Shown: positions 1 to 12,454, counted from the first letter of the stretch. The stretch: DNA of 64,000 nt from Cycas panzhihuaensis (GCA_023213395.1 CM041465.1:200205741-200269740), one strand, 5' to 3'. Notes: generated from the letters alone by a model not told the origin. Made by a program: numbers and translations.

Positions 1-1170
1 AACACTCGAGACCCAACTCACCAACATTCAAGAAAAAATCAAAGAAGACTTCAACCACATGCACGAGAAGGTTAAAAATGAAGTAGCTACTATACAGATA
101 AAATTTCACACAAAACTATTAAACATAGCATCCCATGATGATGTCCAACGGGTACTTCAGAGGTTGAACAACTTCTTTCCTCCATCGCCAATTGGCCCCA
201 CACAACAACAAACTGTGCCTCTGCCACCATGTTAGCAGCAACTATTTCATCATAAGATCAACATACCCATATTTGATTCAGATCTCAATAAGGACAATGC
301 ATGAAGTTGGATTAGTAAGAGTTCTACTTTACACTCAACCTAATGTTAGTAAATGAACAACTTACATTTGCTTCCATCGACTTAGATGGGAAGGCACACC
401 ATTGGTTCTGATGATGGAAGTGAGAGTACTCTTCTAGCTAGTCTTGGGCATACTTCTCTACCAATTTTTTTGAGCAGTATGAAGACACTTGGAACCAATC
501 TTTTTTCACATAATTGATACAGTTGAAGCAAGTATTCTTTGTTGAAGTATACACTGATGAGTTCTAATCTTTACGTAATTAGGTTGATCAACAACTTGAT
601 AAATAGACATAGATAGATGCGTATGTGTCCAAGCTTAAAGAATATATCTAAATGTGCCTGAAGATAGTCTTCCTCTCTACTCTAAAAGATACAATTAATA
701 TGGATAAAGCAATAAAAGTAGAGTTTGCCATAGAAAGGCCTCCTCTATTCATATGAGACTCCACCTAGATTTCACAATCTCGACAAGCTAATATTGCATG
801 GTCCCAAAGATCACATCCAATTGACTACTAATGATCGCACCCACGGCTAGATGACACCCCCTTTATATCTCTCAAGTAGCGCATTGAGGAACCATCTTCG
901 AAGTCCATATACATCACTCTAGTAGAGGCACAACATTGTGGGGAAGTTGATCTATATATATAATATTGTGAAAAATGGACCTCTGGTCACGGTAGAATCT
1001 GTAAAGCTAGGAAGATGGTCTTCACAATTGACTCAGACTTATCTTTAGAAGATGACCCTGAGACTAAGCACGAATATGATGGTGAATCCCAAGACCATTC
1101 TACTGATGAGTTACCCCTAAACCCTGAACCTAAAGTTTCCTTATCAGTTGTTACCTCCACTGCATGTCCT
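1..1170 (+). pseudogene. E1 gag remnant
   Basis: Gag makes the particle that packages the element RNA. The reading is interrupted but can be followed: a charged N-terminal helical part (1-200), then a capsid-like region with a start resembling IPIFD (about 266-280) and aromatic residues typical of the plant retrotransposon gag domain. A broken zinc-knuckle-like stretch lies near 930-1020 with the pattern CEKWTSGHGRICK. Numerous stops and at least two frame changes make it non-functional. It runs directly into the protease region, as in a single gag-pol polyprotein. The assignment rests on order and motifs; the start is outside the window. Confidence 0.6.
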
Positions 1171-1500
1171 GAACTGCTCTGAGTCAAAGGAATACTTTGC
1201 AAAACCCCAATTACCATTTTGATCAATGATGGTGCATCACTAAATTTCATCAATATCTCCATTGCTTGACAGTTTAATCTTTATATAGAACCTAAAATAG
1301 GCTTTACTTGCTCCTTACTTGGTCATCATACCCTTCATTATGCAGGAATAATAAAAAACCTCATGGTCCACATTAGCTCATATATCCTTGTCTCTGATTT
1401 TTATGCCCTGTCCATAGGTGGGTTAGATGCAATTCTTGGCATACAATGGCTCCAGACTCTAGGAACTTATAGCACCAATAAGTCATCCATGACCCTATTC
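1171..1500 (+). pseudogene. E1 aspartic protease remnant
   Basis: A retropepsin-like segment with the active-site surroundings LINDGASLNFI near 1215-1250, where chromoviruses usually have Leu-Ile-Asp-Ser-Gly-Ala. The catalytic Asp position reads Asn here, so it would be inactive. The second half contains the usual ILGIQWLQTLG motif (about 1432-1464), equivalent to the conserved I-L-G-x-x-W-L. It lies between gag and RT, where the protease that cleaves the polyprotein belongs. A long open stretch follows to 1611. Confidence 0.7.
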
Positions 1501-1799
1501 ATTATGTTCAAATATCACATGGGCTGCTCAAATAAACTTTATGGGATGAAAGCCCCCCAAACAAAGAAATCTCATCCACCCAAATGCACTGACAACTCAA
1601 TGGTAACATAAGATACATCATTCATCTCAACCATATCTAGGCCCCTTCAGGTATTCACCCTGATATCCTGTAAGTATTAGATCGATATCAATATGTATTT
1701 ACTTTGTTACCTGCGAGGCCCCCGCCTGATTGAGGTTGTTATCATACTATTGAGTTACAAAATTTACATGACCCAATTAGCCTTCAACCGTATAGGAAC

Positions 1800-3015
1800 T
1801 CATATTTCCAAAAAAATGAAATAAAAAAAATCATGAGGGAATTGTTAGACATGGGTACCATCCAACCTAGTAAAAGCCCATATATGGCACCTATCATTTT
1901 AGTTCGTAAAAATGATGGCTCTTTCTAACTTTATGTTGACTATCATGCGCTCAATAAAATCACCATAAAAAATAAGTTTTCCATGCTACAAATCAATGAA
2001 TGTTAGATGAGATCCATGGCGTTATAATTTTTACCAAACTTGCTTTACAATTAGGATATTACCAAATCCCTATCTTACTAGAGGATCAACATAAAATAGC
2101 TTTTCAAACCCACCATGGCCACTTTGAGTTCCAAGTCATGCCCTTTGGCATATGTAATCCCCTGACCACCTTTCAAGTCCTCATGAATAAGATCTTTTCC
2201 CCATACCTGTGAAAATTTGGCATTGTCTTCTTTGACGATATTCTTATCTATAGCTCAAACATGCCTGCTCACATCCCACGTCTATAAATAGTCTTTTAAA
2301 TCCTAACTAAGAATAAACTATATGCTAAACTCTCCAAATGTGAGTTTGGAAAATCTGAACTACAATACCTTGGTCATATTATATCCTTTTCAGGGGTTTA
2401 GGTGGATCCTGATAAAATCTCTATCATCACTAATTGGCCAACCCCAAAAACCTTGACCTAATTATGGGCTTTCCTAGGACTTACCAGATTCTATCATCGG
2501 TTTGTTCAAAATTATACCACACTAACCACCCCCTTAACCCACTTACTTTAGAAGTATACCTTCCAATGGTCCCCCTCAGCCAATGAGGCCTTCCTCCATC
2601 TAAAAGAGGTTATGACAACCACCCCAGTTTTAGCCTCTCCTAACTTTACTCAACCTTTCCAATTAGAATGTGATACCTCTGGGTTTGGATTGTGTGAAAT
2701 CTTAATGGAGGACTTCCACCTCATCATCTTTGAAAGTCAGAAACTCAAAGATCATGAGTGTAGACTATCTACCCATTAAAAAGAAATGCAGACCATCCTC
2801 TATGCTATTGAAAAATGGTGACAATATCTATTTCATTCTAAATTTACTATTCTCACTGATCATCATAGCCTTCACTGCTTACTATATCAACTAGTCATCT
2901 CGGAAGAGTAGGATAAATGCATTGACCACCTCTAAGTCTTCAATTTTATAATCATATATAAAAAAGGGAAAGATAACATTGTGGCAGATGCTTTCTCGAG
3001 GCTACCTTCCCCTAC
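1800..3015 (+). pseudogene. E1 reverse transcriptase and RNase H remnant
   Basis: RT copies the element RNA into DNA and RNase H removes the RNA strand. Recognisable RT blocks are the MRELLDMGTIQPSKSPY entry block (about 1830), the YVDYHALNK block with one stop (about 1930), [10 protein letters not shown] (about 2120-2150), and the catalytic box read as FFDD at 2228-2239, where YVDD is usual. The LGHII and FLGLTRFYHRFV connection blocks follow. RNase H is seen as ECDTSGFGL (about 2670) with its first catalytic Asp kept, then the tail ADAFSRLPSP (about 2985). About twenty stops, mostly TAG/TAA at expected Gln codons, break the frame. Confidence 0.9.
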
Positions 3016-3189
3016 ACTTGATGATAGCACAGGTCACACTAAGGACCCCACCATTTATGCCATTTCTTCCCCACAACTGACATGGATTTAAGACCTAGCC
3101 ATGACTAACCAAACCCAACCTAATTTTGCACACTAGGTTGATAAGGTCCACACTCAAAAGGATTAGTCCATCCATAATAATCTTCTCTT

Positions 3190-4290
3190 ATACCAAAATC
3201 ACATATTTGCATACCCCCACTCAACTTTTATTCCATGGATTTTATTAGAATATCATTCTGCCCCTCTTGGTGGTCATTCTGGTTTTGATAAAACTTATCG
3301 TAAGATACGTTCTGAATTCTTTTAGCTAGTAATAAAATCCACCATCCTTACCTTTGTCTTAGAATGTGACACATGCCAACGTAACAAAGCCAATACAAAA
3401 CCCCAATCAGGCCTCCTTTAACCATTTCACATCCCATAAGGTAAATAGAAAGATATTGCCATGTACTTTATAATGGGCTTACCACTATTTGTTGGATCTG
3501 ACTCTATTTTAGTAGTCATAGATAGATTGAAAAAATATGCCCACTTTTTACCTATCCACACAACCTATAAGGCTCCACATATCTCTAACATTTAAATCTA
3601 GATAATATTTTATTTGCATGGTTTTCCATCCACTATTGTATATGACCGTGACCCTAAATTCACTAGCTCCTTCTGGCAAGAGCTATTTCACACATCAGGA
3701 ACATCATTCAACATGAGTTCGGCATAACATCCATAGACCGATGGCCAATCTGAGGTCCTTAACAAAACTTTGGAGACTTACTTATGTTGTTTTGCATCTG
3801 ACCACTAGACTAAATGGACATCATGGCTAGCCCTAGCTAAGTATTAGTATAACTCCTCACATCATTCAACCATTGGAATGCCCCCATTTTTGGCTCTCTA
3901 TAGGTATCCCCCATCGTCCCACCATACCTTGGCTACCAACCTCTACATGGTAGAAGTTCAACAAAAATTGTAGCATATGTACCAAATTCTCCATACCCTT
4001 AAACAAAACCTATCCATGGCCCATAGTCAAATGAAATAATTAGCAGACCGCCATTGTCCTGATCGCTCCTTCAATATTGGTGATCTTGTATTCCTTTATC
4101 TCCAACCTTATAAGCAACGATCCCTTCACCATCATAAGAACCATAAACTTACCCCTCGATACTATGGCCCCTATAAAGTCCTCAAATATATTCGTGAAGT
4201 TGCATATGCTCTCGACCTTCCCCCCACCATCAACATCCATAATGTTTTTCATGTATCCTATCCTCAAAAGTGTCTAAGCAAAACTCATAT
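3190..4290 (+). pseudogene. E1 integrase remnant with GPY/F module
   Basis: Integrase inserts the cDNA into the host genome. The HHCC zinc-binding part is visible as GGHSGFDKTYRKIRSEF followed by ECDTCQRNKA (about 3270-3390). The DDE core has Asp in DIAMYFIMGLP, Asp in VYDRDPKFTSSFWQEL and Glu in TDGQSEVLNKTLETYL (about 3740-3785), so all three catalytic acids survive despite stops elsewhere. The GPY/F module typical of chromoviruses is read as TPRYYGPYKVL (about 4153-4185). An antisense reading frame over 4040-4267 is a shadow. Confidence 0.9.
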
Positions 4291-4299
4291 TCCCTAGAT

Positions 4300-4503
4300 A
4301 ACCCTTCAAATTTTAGATGAAAAGCAAACTTTATCCATATCTCTGGAATGCATACTGGCTACTAGATAATGCCATCTCTGGAATCAATCCATTTTAGAAA
4401 ATTTGATACAATGGACAGGCTACAACTCTGATGAAGTAACTTGGGAATCTAATGATTTTATTAAAAAGCACCTACATCTCACATGCCTTGAGGACTCAAC
4501 ATC
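4300..4503 (+). pseudogene. E1 C-terminal chromodomain remnant
   Basis: After integrase comes LDEKQTLSISLECILATR, one stop, then IQWTGYNSDEVTWESNDF. The spacing and the WTGY...TWE core match the chromodomain of plant chromoviruses (normally V-K-W-x-G-x-x-x-x-x-x-T-W-E), a module thought to direct insertion to particular chromatin. It separates E1 from the Tat/Athila-like gypsy elements E6 and E7, where no chromodomain is seen. Only one or two stops interrupt it. Confidence 0.8.
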
Positions 4504-4505
4504 TT

Positions 4506-4929
4506 AGAGGAGGAGGCATGTTACATAACTCATCTTGCTAAGTTATGTAAAACACTATTATATAGAGAGCTATCAATAGGTTAAGAGATAAGTTTAATTA
4601 TAGAACTTTGTGCATGAGCTAATAAGCTAACCAATGGTATGTAAGGCCACTATGCTATCTAATAGAATGTAAGACCATTTATACCATCAATAAGATTACA
4701 TGCAAAAGACCCTCTTTTGTCTATATAAGGGTCATAAATTATAAATGATGGTTATCTTGACGTAATTTTTTATAAAGATTGTGTTGTGGTACTCTCTATT
4801 TTGGTGATCATTTGGTGCTCTTATGTTCTTTTGAAGTTCTATGTTAATTTGTTTTCCCTATTAGATAGAACAAAGTGGTTGCGATTGTCATTTTTATACT
4901 ATATCAAGGAGTGCTTGTGAGAAGAAACA
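4506..4929 (+). repeat. E1 polypurine tract and 3' LTR
   Basis: The purine run at 4506-4516 lies two bases before TGTTACATAACT at 4519, the expected PPT and LTR start after the end of pol. A TATA-like CTATATAAGG lies near 4718-4728, a plausible promoter inside the LTR. The end is guessed at a CA near 4929; no partner LTR is in the window, so the length is not proven. Confidence 0.6.
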
Positions 4930-6396
4930 TCCCATAACTCCTCCATCTGATTGTGTAGGCTAGTGGATTCTACCACCCCCTTTACATCTTAGCCTTTCAT
5001 TACTTCATTTATATCTTAGTTAAATGGCATAACTAGGTGGAGACTCCTTCTTAGGAGTTGAAAAATGTGGTCCCTTAGGTTTCCTTAGGCTTCTTATCTC
5101 TTAGCTTAAACTTAAAATAGAGGAAACATATCACTAGTTAAAAGACACTTAGTCTAAGTCCAATAAAGGCACACCACTGGGATGCCAGATTAAGGTGCCA
5201 TTAGTTGTGTTAAAAAGAGCACTTTAACATGGTTGAAATGAGTGGTTGTAAGACATGTTTTAGAAGTTATGTGGTATATATTTTAATTGGTAAAATTTAT
5301 CAAAATGGTTTTGATAGGTAAAAAATTATAATTTTTTAGTATTTTAGGAATTGGTTTGGTATGTTTGATGGTTTTAAAGGCTCATGAATATATATAATAA
5401 TGAAAATAACTACTTATTGGTAAATAAAAATAAGTTATCATTAGAATTGTACATATTAAGCCTCATTACTTATGGTTTAAAGCTTAATTTTAATGTGGTT
5501 TAAGAGGGATATTAGAAACTCCCTTAGATATACATAAGATTTGATATAGTAATATGAAGCACTAGTCAAATGGCATTTTGTTTTATACATCTGGTTTATT
5601 TACCACCTAGATGTTGTTAAGCACCTTAGTTATTTAATGATACTTAGTTTAAGTATTGGATCTATTTCACATGATATGAGACATTGTAGTTTCATGTGTT
5701 TAAGAAGCAAGTTTATGTAAAATTATTAACAGAGAGGCAATACATCTACAAGTATAAAGTCATTGATACAAAGGTAGTACTTGAAGATCACATATACATT
5801 TGTATAGAATCATTGATAGAGGTATCATATGTATGAGTGTAAAATCACCAACATAGAGGTAGTATATACTCGAAAGAGTGGAAGTGTTGGTTATTTATAG
5901 CTTTGTAGGTGGAGGATATAAAGTTGTTTAAACTTGTGAACTTGTCGCATGGTTATACTCAAAGAACCTTTCTTGCATGTTTGTTCCAGAGTGCGTTGGA
6001 TGAGGATGAGGGTCTTCTAGCTAGGTTTGTCTCCTCAAGGTGTATGAGAGTTAGAAGTAGGTATAATAAGAGAAGAAGAAAGCTACATATATTAATGGAC
6101 CTTATATAGATAAGGCCATTCTAGAGAATTGGCTAGTACATTAGCATGTATTCATTCTTAAAGTATTTTATGATACGATTAAGGGGAAGAATTTATATGG
6201 CATGATTTATCATGGTCATGGTTGTAGGTGGTTGATCAGTTGATTTCATGATAAGTTGATGTCTTATATTAATAGGTGAGACTTACAAGAGGCAAGTATA
6301 ATTTTTTTACTTACAAATAATATAGATTTTAACATAGATACAAGGTTAAGACTTGAAGACTTTCATATTATCAATATTAAATATTAAGGGGGAGAT
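4930..6396. other. AT-rich non-coding stretch, probably decayed element body
   Basis: I see no convincing gene. A short plus-strand open frame at 5909-6109 resembles no known family. Because the right edge is a purine tract directly before an LTR, at least the right part may be the body of the element that owned the LTR at 6397-6715, but no RNase H motif could be read. Confidence 0.4.
5706..5890 (+). repeat. Imperfect direct repeats of about 35-50 bp
   Basis: Three to four diverged copies of a unit of the form cattgata..aggtagta...tataaaatc follow each other. Unit lengths differ, so this is old or the periodicity is loose. Confidence 0.4.
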
Positions 6397-6715
6397 TATT
6401 AGAATATGTTAGAATTTGGTGGTATTCACATGTAGTTCATGTTTAATATTCTCCAAGATAAAAGTATTTATTAGTGTGACAAAGGTACAATTATTAATGG
6501 TAACCTTCTATTGGAAGGTAAAAGGGATTTAAAATATGGTAGGCTCATTAAGAGGTAGATTATCTTATAATATGTACATAATCACTTAAGAAACTTGAAA
6601 GAGAAAGGGGTGTACTTTATTATGTGATTAATAGAGTGGAGCTAGCCTCTAACCTTCTTCCATAGATTTTCCCTAGTTTGGGTTTTCACATTTATACTGG
6701 TATCCTGTTCTAATA
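6386..6715 (+). repeat. PPT and LTR with TATTAGAA / TTCTAATA ends
   Basis: The purine run at 6386-6395 is followed by a 319-bp stretch beginning TATTAGAA (6397) and ending TTCTAATA (6715), a perfect 8-bp inverted terminal pair. This is the layout of a copia-type 3' LTR with its PPT, except that the usual TG...CA ends read TA...TA. No second copy was found in the window, so the partner LTR is lost or too diverged. Confidence 0.6.
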
Positions 6716-7600
6716 ATTATACATGTTAATTATGTCTAATATAGTTTATATCTTGTATTACATAATATATATATACCTATCCTTATCATTTAATATCATA
6801 TTTTTACTACTATATCTATGTTTAATATAACATAACAATGTGTTGTTATAAAGCTTAGACTTGTGATTAGCTAGTTTGTCTTATAGTTGGTTAAGAATAT
6901 GTTTTTCTCATACCATGCGTTAACAACTGGGGACTTTACCTTAAAGTACTTATCTTAGGGTCTTTATCAAATAATCCCTAAGCCCTTATTAGGAAGAAAT
7001 CTATCTTAGACCTTTATCCCACCCTAAGGGAAAGATCCACGTCGTACTAACTAAGAGACAGGAGGACTGATAAGTGTGAGGGATTAAGAGATCTTAGAAC
7101 CTAGACTAATAATGCTATCAATACTTAGCCATTGGGAAGCCGCTCACTCGATGATGATCCACTTGTGAAGGTGGATGGATTAGGGATTCTCGTATCCAAT
7201 TCTAGCAAATTATATGCTCTTATAGGTGAATAAGAGGGAAAGAAAGGTTGTTCTCAATCTAAAGTATGATGGGAAACTAATATCTTTAGAGTTTAAAAAA
7301 TAATGAGAAAAAAAATTTTAAGGAAGAAAAAGTCTGTATGCAAGGGATGTCACATCTTGATCAATAAGTTTTCTCAAAGTAAGAAGTATCTACCCTTTAG
7401 GAAAGGATAAGCTTATACACCAACGATGTTAAGTTATGGATGATCAAGTAATTCCTAATTGAAGGAGTGTGGTCTAACCTAAGGGGACTAAATGAAAATA
7501 GATTCATATATGTAATCTAACATATACTTTTTATTTTAAATGCAAACAATAAACACCTACACTGAGTACCAACTATGCCATTCAAAAGAATAAATATTTG
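6716..7600. other. Non-coding stretch, nothing recognised
   Basis: No open frame of useful length and no retrotransposon motif were seen on either strand. It is flanked by an LTR on the left and the target duplication of E2 on the right. Confidence 0.5.
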
Positions 7601-7605
7601 CCTAA
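7601..7605. repeat. E2 target-site duplication, left copy
   Basis: CCTAA directly before the 5' LTR, repeated exactly at 15220-15224 after the 3' LTR. Confidence 0.95.
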
Positions 7606-7916
7606 TGAAAGAGGTTAATGTATCAAGGTCATTTATGTAGATTAATTATATGACCTTAGGATATATTATTAGCATTATTCTCTTAATGAAATACACTTTA
7701 TGTGCATTTAGATGTAATTTTGGGTTCATGTCATTAGGAAGGAAAATCTTAACTGTAATGCTCACCCTCAATAATAAAAGGTGAAATCTCAAAGAGGGAG
7801 TCATTATTCATTCTCAACTCCAAGCTTGTTCTCATATATTGTTTCATCTCTTTTTCATTATCCATTGCCATTGTGTGCATGTGAGTGACTTATTCCATAG
7901 ATCCATCCTTCCTTCA
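7606..7916 (+). repeat. E2 5' LTR
   Basis: Begins TGAAAGAGGTTAATG and ends CCTTCA, imperfect inverted ends (TGAAAG / CCTTCA). It aligns without gaps to 14909-15219. The 3' copy has TC instead of TG at its start. Confidence 0.96.
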
Positions 7917-7918
7917 TG

Positions 7919-7930
7919 TGGTATCAGAGC
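7919..7930 (+). other. E2 primer binding site
   Basis: TGGTATCAGAGC, two bases after the 5' LTR, is the standard complement of the 3' end of plant initiator tRNA-Met and marks the minus-strand DNA start. Confidence 0.95.
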
Positions 7931-9870
7931 TAGAAGGGGATCTATTCACTCCATTCCACTTGCATGGAGTCATTTTACCTCTCTTTTACCTTTAATGTGA
8001 AGTATTGAGAGTACATTCATTATTTTTTTAACATTTTGAGAGCTTAAAATTATAGTACTTTATATGTTTCTACTTTTTATATATGTGAAGAAATTTAGAG
8101 GTGAAGAATACAGGTTTTTGAAGCTTTTCAGCTACCGAAACAGTCCCGAAAATATTAAAGGCCTAAAATTTCATAAAAAATTTGACCATCTCAGATTTTT
8201 ATGAAATTTAGCATACAAGGTTTCTTTGACTAGAGGATCATTTTTGTCTTCTGGATAAATATTAGATTCAACCTATAATAGTGAGTTTTGGCTATGACAA
8301 AAAGGGTAAAATCTGTAGATAAGTGATTTAAGGCACTTTTCCTAATAAAATCCTTTAATTATTAGCTAAAAATCCAAAAGTTTGATTAAGGTATCTAGTA
8401 GATTTATGTATTAGTGTCATTTTAAGATAAATCTCATAAAATTTCATCCACTAGTTAGTGAGATCTATGCAGTTTTCTCACGGTTGCTGAAATTGCCTAC
8501 TTAACCCCAGAAAGGATATTGCAAGGGCATTTCAGGCAACTTTTTGGAAGATTTTGGAGATGGTGTAGAAGGAAAATTTAATGTACGTGTCAAAATGAAA
8601 CTTTTTACATAATGAAGTTTAGATTATGAGACAATGGATCTTGCAAGATTTTGCATTTGTACTTTTTCGAGCAGAAATATTTTTGTACCTTTTCAAAAAC
8701 ATGACTTCATAAATCTATCAAAAACAACATTCTAAACAATTTTTCCTTCTGTCATAAATTTAGATTTGATTATTTAGGCCTTCAAATTTGTAATTTTTAG
8801 AAAAATTTACCTATTTATCATTATTTGTAAATTTTGTGAAAAAATCACAAAATAGAGTAAAATAGTATGCATCTAGATTTAGAAAAATTAGTATTTTAGT
8901 AGAAAATTAATTTAATTTTTAGCCCATTATGGATTTTATATCAAAACTTCTAAAAACATATTTAGAAACATTATATTAAAGCAAGGAAAATCTTAGATTA
9001 GAAGCAACATCTAGTTCCCCTGCTAAAGCTACCATGCTTTTTCTATTTGCACACATAGCATAAAGCATCACAAAAGTAGTAGCAACAACAACAAAAGCAC
9101 GAAATGTAAGCAAGCACATTTAGCAACTTTCCATTTTAGTTTTCAGTTATTCAGAAACCTCTTACACTATTCCTAAAAGGAATCTCATTTGTACGATCTA
9201 TACCGCCAGTTCTTGACTTGTGCACACACTAGTCTTAGTTGAAATAGACCAAGGTTGGCCAAAGTCTAGGCCCTAAGGCAGGTGTGAGTTTCATACTGGG
9301 TCTGGTCTTAACCGGAATAGTGGTGGAGGGACAGGTTAGCCATACCTATGGCCTCCAATCAGGGATAATCTTGATAACCACCCAAGAAAACTGAAAACCT
9401 TAATGTAAGATTAAAATTAACACGGTCTAATATCCATCATAACTGTGGGATACATAGTACCATTTGAGTCTTCAAAGGAGGTATATAGCTACTCATTGGT
9501 GAACTGGGTGAGGACTAGGAGTACTTGGGCTCCACTTTGACTTGAATTTTATCACTAAGCACAGATGCGAGTATCGTGGGTGAAGGCCCTAATCGTATAC
9601 TAGAAGCCTTAGGCATCAAAACCTCACCTACATTTGGACATAGGTAAGAGGTTAGTGGCATGACACATCACTACTCTTTGCCAGCTCTACATTAGGCCTC
9701 ATTCTTGCATCATTACTTATACTCATTTTTCATAGTTGTTGAAAATACTTAATCATTGCTTGCTTCTCATTATAAGCATTCATTTCTACATCCCTACTAT
9801 TCTAGGTGTATTAGCCACACGCGTCAGTGGCACACACTTCTATCATCTCTTCTACTTCTTCATTATCACC
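7931..9870 (+). other. E2 long untranslated leader
   Basis: About 1.94 kb lies between the PBS and the first gag Met, much longer than in a typical compact copia element. I see no coding motif in it on either strand and no clear nested LTR ends. It may be a natural leader of this family or an old insertion that can no longer be recognised. Confidence 0.6.
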
Positions 9871-10930
9871 ATGTCCTCTCAATTTAAGCAGAATGATAAC
9901 TGCATATTGAAAGGCAAAGAAAATTAGAATCTATGGTACACTGGAGTTCAAAATGCTACAAAGTATGAAGGCCTTTGGAGAGCCCATTTATAGCCTACAC
10001 CTAGCATACCAGCAACAACTACAACATCCACTTCTGGTGGATCTGCTCCAACATCTCCTACAGATGCTACAACCAAATTACAATGAGAGATAGATGATGA
10101 AAAGATTCGTGCAGAAATTTTGTTAGTCACTGATTACTCCTTGCATAACTTGATTAATGAAGGGCAATATGATACAGCCTGAAAGGTCCTTAAAGTTCTC
10201 AAGAAGAACTTTGATACCAAATCATATTTAGAATTTGTTCATCTTATTCTAAAAATGAACAAATTAAAAATGAAGAAGGGATGAGCTCATGAGACAACGA
10301 ATCTCCTTCAACCAATCAAATAGGTAATTGATAAAGATTTTAAGACCCAATGTATCACTTGGGCATTCTTGATCCAGTCATGTCTACATGTTCTTGATTA
10401 TAAATACTTACTTGGAAGTCTTCAATCTAGTGGAACATTGAAGATACTCAACTTTACAGCACTTACTGATAAGCTTATTGAATTTGACAAGACCTTTGAT
10501 ACAAACTTTGTAGCCTCTGACTCTCTTCCAGATGCAGCCTTTGAGGTAGAAGAAGACATTTGCTACATAAAAAATTAAGGTCCCTCTCATAGCAGAGGAA
10601 ATAACTAAGCAAGAGAAAGAGGAAGAAACATGAGAAATTATCCACAAGGTTAACCAAACCCTCAGTCACAGTCTTGACAGTCTCAAGGCCAAGGGACACC
10701 TTAACAAAGAGCAAGATAGTCAGGCCAAGCCAGTACCTCTTCAAGGACTAGTAACCAAGCTATTATGTGTGATCGGCGTAACCATAAAGGACACTTAGCA
10801 AAAGACTGTAGAACCACCACTTATAAGTTGGCCAAGTTCTAACCAAAACATGGAGCTCACAATGTTGAAGAAACTTGTGAAGGATCCTTTAGTATTGCAA
10901 GTTTTGTACAAGCACACGTTTAAATAATTA
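9871..10930 (+). pseudogene. E2 gag remnant
   Basis: Starts at the Met at 9871 (MSSQFKQND...), followed by an N-L-W-Y block after one stop; copia gag proteins usually open with an N-Y-x-x-W motif here. The middle is helical with Asn/Lys-rich stretches (10120-10560). A zinc knuckle for RNA binding lies at 10768-10809 and reads CDRRNHKGHLAKDC: the second Cys of C-x2-C-x4-H-x4-C is Arg. Stops at 9925, about 10084 and later, plus a frame change after 10580, break it. An upstream Met at 9736 opens the same frame but adds a hydrophobic stretch unlike gag, so 9871 is preferred. Confidence 0.75.
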
Positions 10931-11059
10931 AGGGATCTTTAGGATCAAATGCCATTGATCAACCAAAGAGATACTTTAAAGCTTGATGTGGATACATCAC
11001 TTGTGAATTCCCCTCACCAATACTAAGCCCTATTGGAATTGGCAATAGTGTGGCTTCAA

Positions 11060-11460
11060 TCAACAAATGGTGGATTATGGACATAGAAGCAACTCAACAT
11101 ATGACGTGTAATCATAGTCTATATTAAACATTTGACTCAAATATTCAAGGAGTTATTCACATGGCTGATAAATCACAACAACCTGTTAAAGGAATTGGTA
11201 ACATTTGTCTGAAACTCCCAGGCTTAGAAGATTTTACATTGCTTGATGTCTTATACATACATAATCTCAAACAAAACCTACTCTCCTTATCCATACTTGT
11301 CTCTCATGGATTTGATCTGAGTGTAATTACAAATGACCAGACTCTCCAGGTCATTCACTCTCCATCTAATCAGGTGGTTTTGACTAGACATCTCTCTGGA
11401 AAACTCTTTCAACTGAATGGCTCTCCATCTTCTGAATCCCATTATGCCCAACACCCTTGT
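11060..11460 (+). pseudogene. E2 protease remnant
   Basis: The copia retropepsin motif, normally Trp-x-x-Asp-Ser/Thr-Gly-Ala, reads WWIMDIEATQHMT at about 11068-11106. The catalytic Asp (codon 11080-11082) is kept but the Gly is Glu, so activity is unlikely. The C-terminal part (LLDVLYIHNLKQNLLSLS, about 11241-11294) is the usual L-x-x-V-L-Y-x-P-x-x-x-x-N-L-L-S block with Pro changed. It is open from 11161 to 11538. Confidence 0.85.
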
Positions 11461-11509
11461 ACTGATGAAGAATTTATATTTAATTCCATCTTGAGCCATC
11501 CAACGTTGT

Positions 11510-12390
11510 CACCAGAAGCTCTTTGGCATGTTGCATAGGCCATATTCATATTGATAGACTTAGAGATCTTTCTAATGCTCTTCCAAATCTTCCAAAGTTC
11601 TCCTCTAAGCCCTTTAAATGTGAAGCTTGTATCATTGCCAAATCTCATTGATAACCCTTTCCCAAAATTCAATGGAAATTAAGCCATCCATTACAATTTG
11701 TATACTCTAATTTGTGTAGGCCAATGCCCATTCCTTCACTGAAGGGAAAGTTATATTACATCTCTTTTATTGATGATTTTACTAAAAAAGTATGAGAAAC
11801 TTTTCTACACAAGAAAGATGAAGCATTCTGTGTATTCAAAGAATTCAAAGCCCTCACTAAAAAAGAGTCAGGTTATCAACTCAAATGTCTTTGAACTAAT
11901 AATGGTGGCGAATATAGATCACATGAGTTTGAAAGCTACCTTTGAGATAATGGCATCAAGCTTCAAACAACAGTAATAGGTACCCCATAGCAAAATGGAG
12001 TTGCTGAGTGCATGAACAAGACAATCATGAACATGGCTTGGGCTATGTTGATATGCAAAAATGTACTTACCTACCTATGGGATGAAGTAATCTAAACAGT
12101 TGTTTATTATATTAATGTTATTAACCCATCAAAGGAAGGGTAAGCACCTAAAGAAAAGTGGTCAGGACAAGCCCTCATTATTCACTACTTTAAAAATTTT
12201 GGCTCTACATGCTATGCTCATATTCTAGAGGCAGATCAAAATAAACACTAGCCAAGGGCACTTAAAGACATCTTTGTTGGATACCTTATGGATAAGAAAG
12301 GGTATAAGGTCTTTATACCTTCACAATAAAAATTTATCATTACCAAAGATGTTATTTTTGTAGAGACAGAGGATCAGTTACTTAAACTAG
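11510..12390 (+). pseudogene. E2 integrase remnant
   Basis: After ALWHVA a frameshift leads into GHIHIDRLRDLSNALP and FKCEACIIAKSH, the zinc-binding pre-integrase domain (His/His/Cys/Cys, 11522-11650). In the DDE core the first two catalytic Asp are Asn (codons 11709-11711 and 11898-11900, the latter inside TNNGGEY), both explainable by single G-to-A changes. The catalytic Glu before CMNKT survives. The trailing GYLMDKKGYKVF block (about 12280) marks the C-terminal domain. Several stops are present. Confidence 0.92.
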
Positions 12391-12454
12391 ACTCCAAAGT
12401 ATCCTCACGCTGCTATAACCATGTTATCAAGTATGATGTTTAGATTCCAAAATT

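Larger units (their letters stand above)
1..4929 (+). mobile_element. E1: Ty3/gypsy chromovirus, 3' part, decayed
   Basis: Translated remnants in order are gag, aspartic protease, RT, RNase H, integrase and chromodomain, followed by a purine tract and an LTR beginning at 4519. The order PR-RT-RH-IN and the chromodomain after integrase identify a Ty3/gypsy chromovirus. The 5' LTR and the start of gag lie left of the window. Stops and frameshifts occur throughout, many of them TAG or TAA where related proteins have Gln. The right edge (about 4929) is the least certain: it is the first plausible CA end of a roughly 410-bp LTR and there is no second LTR to compare. Confidence 0.85.

Noticed and set aside
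5909-6109. Small plus-strand frame as a host gene
   Set aside because: 66 codons, no recognisable domain, in AT-rich decayed sequence next to an LTR.
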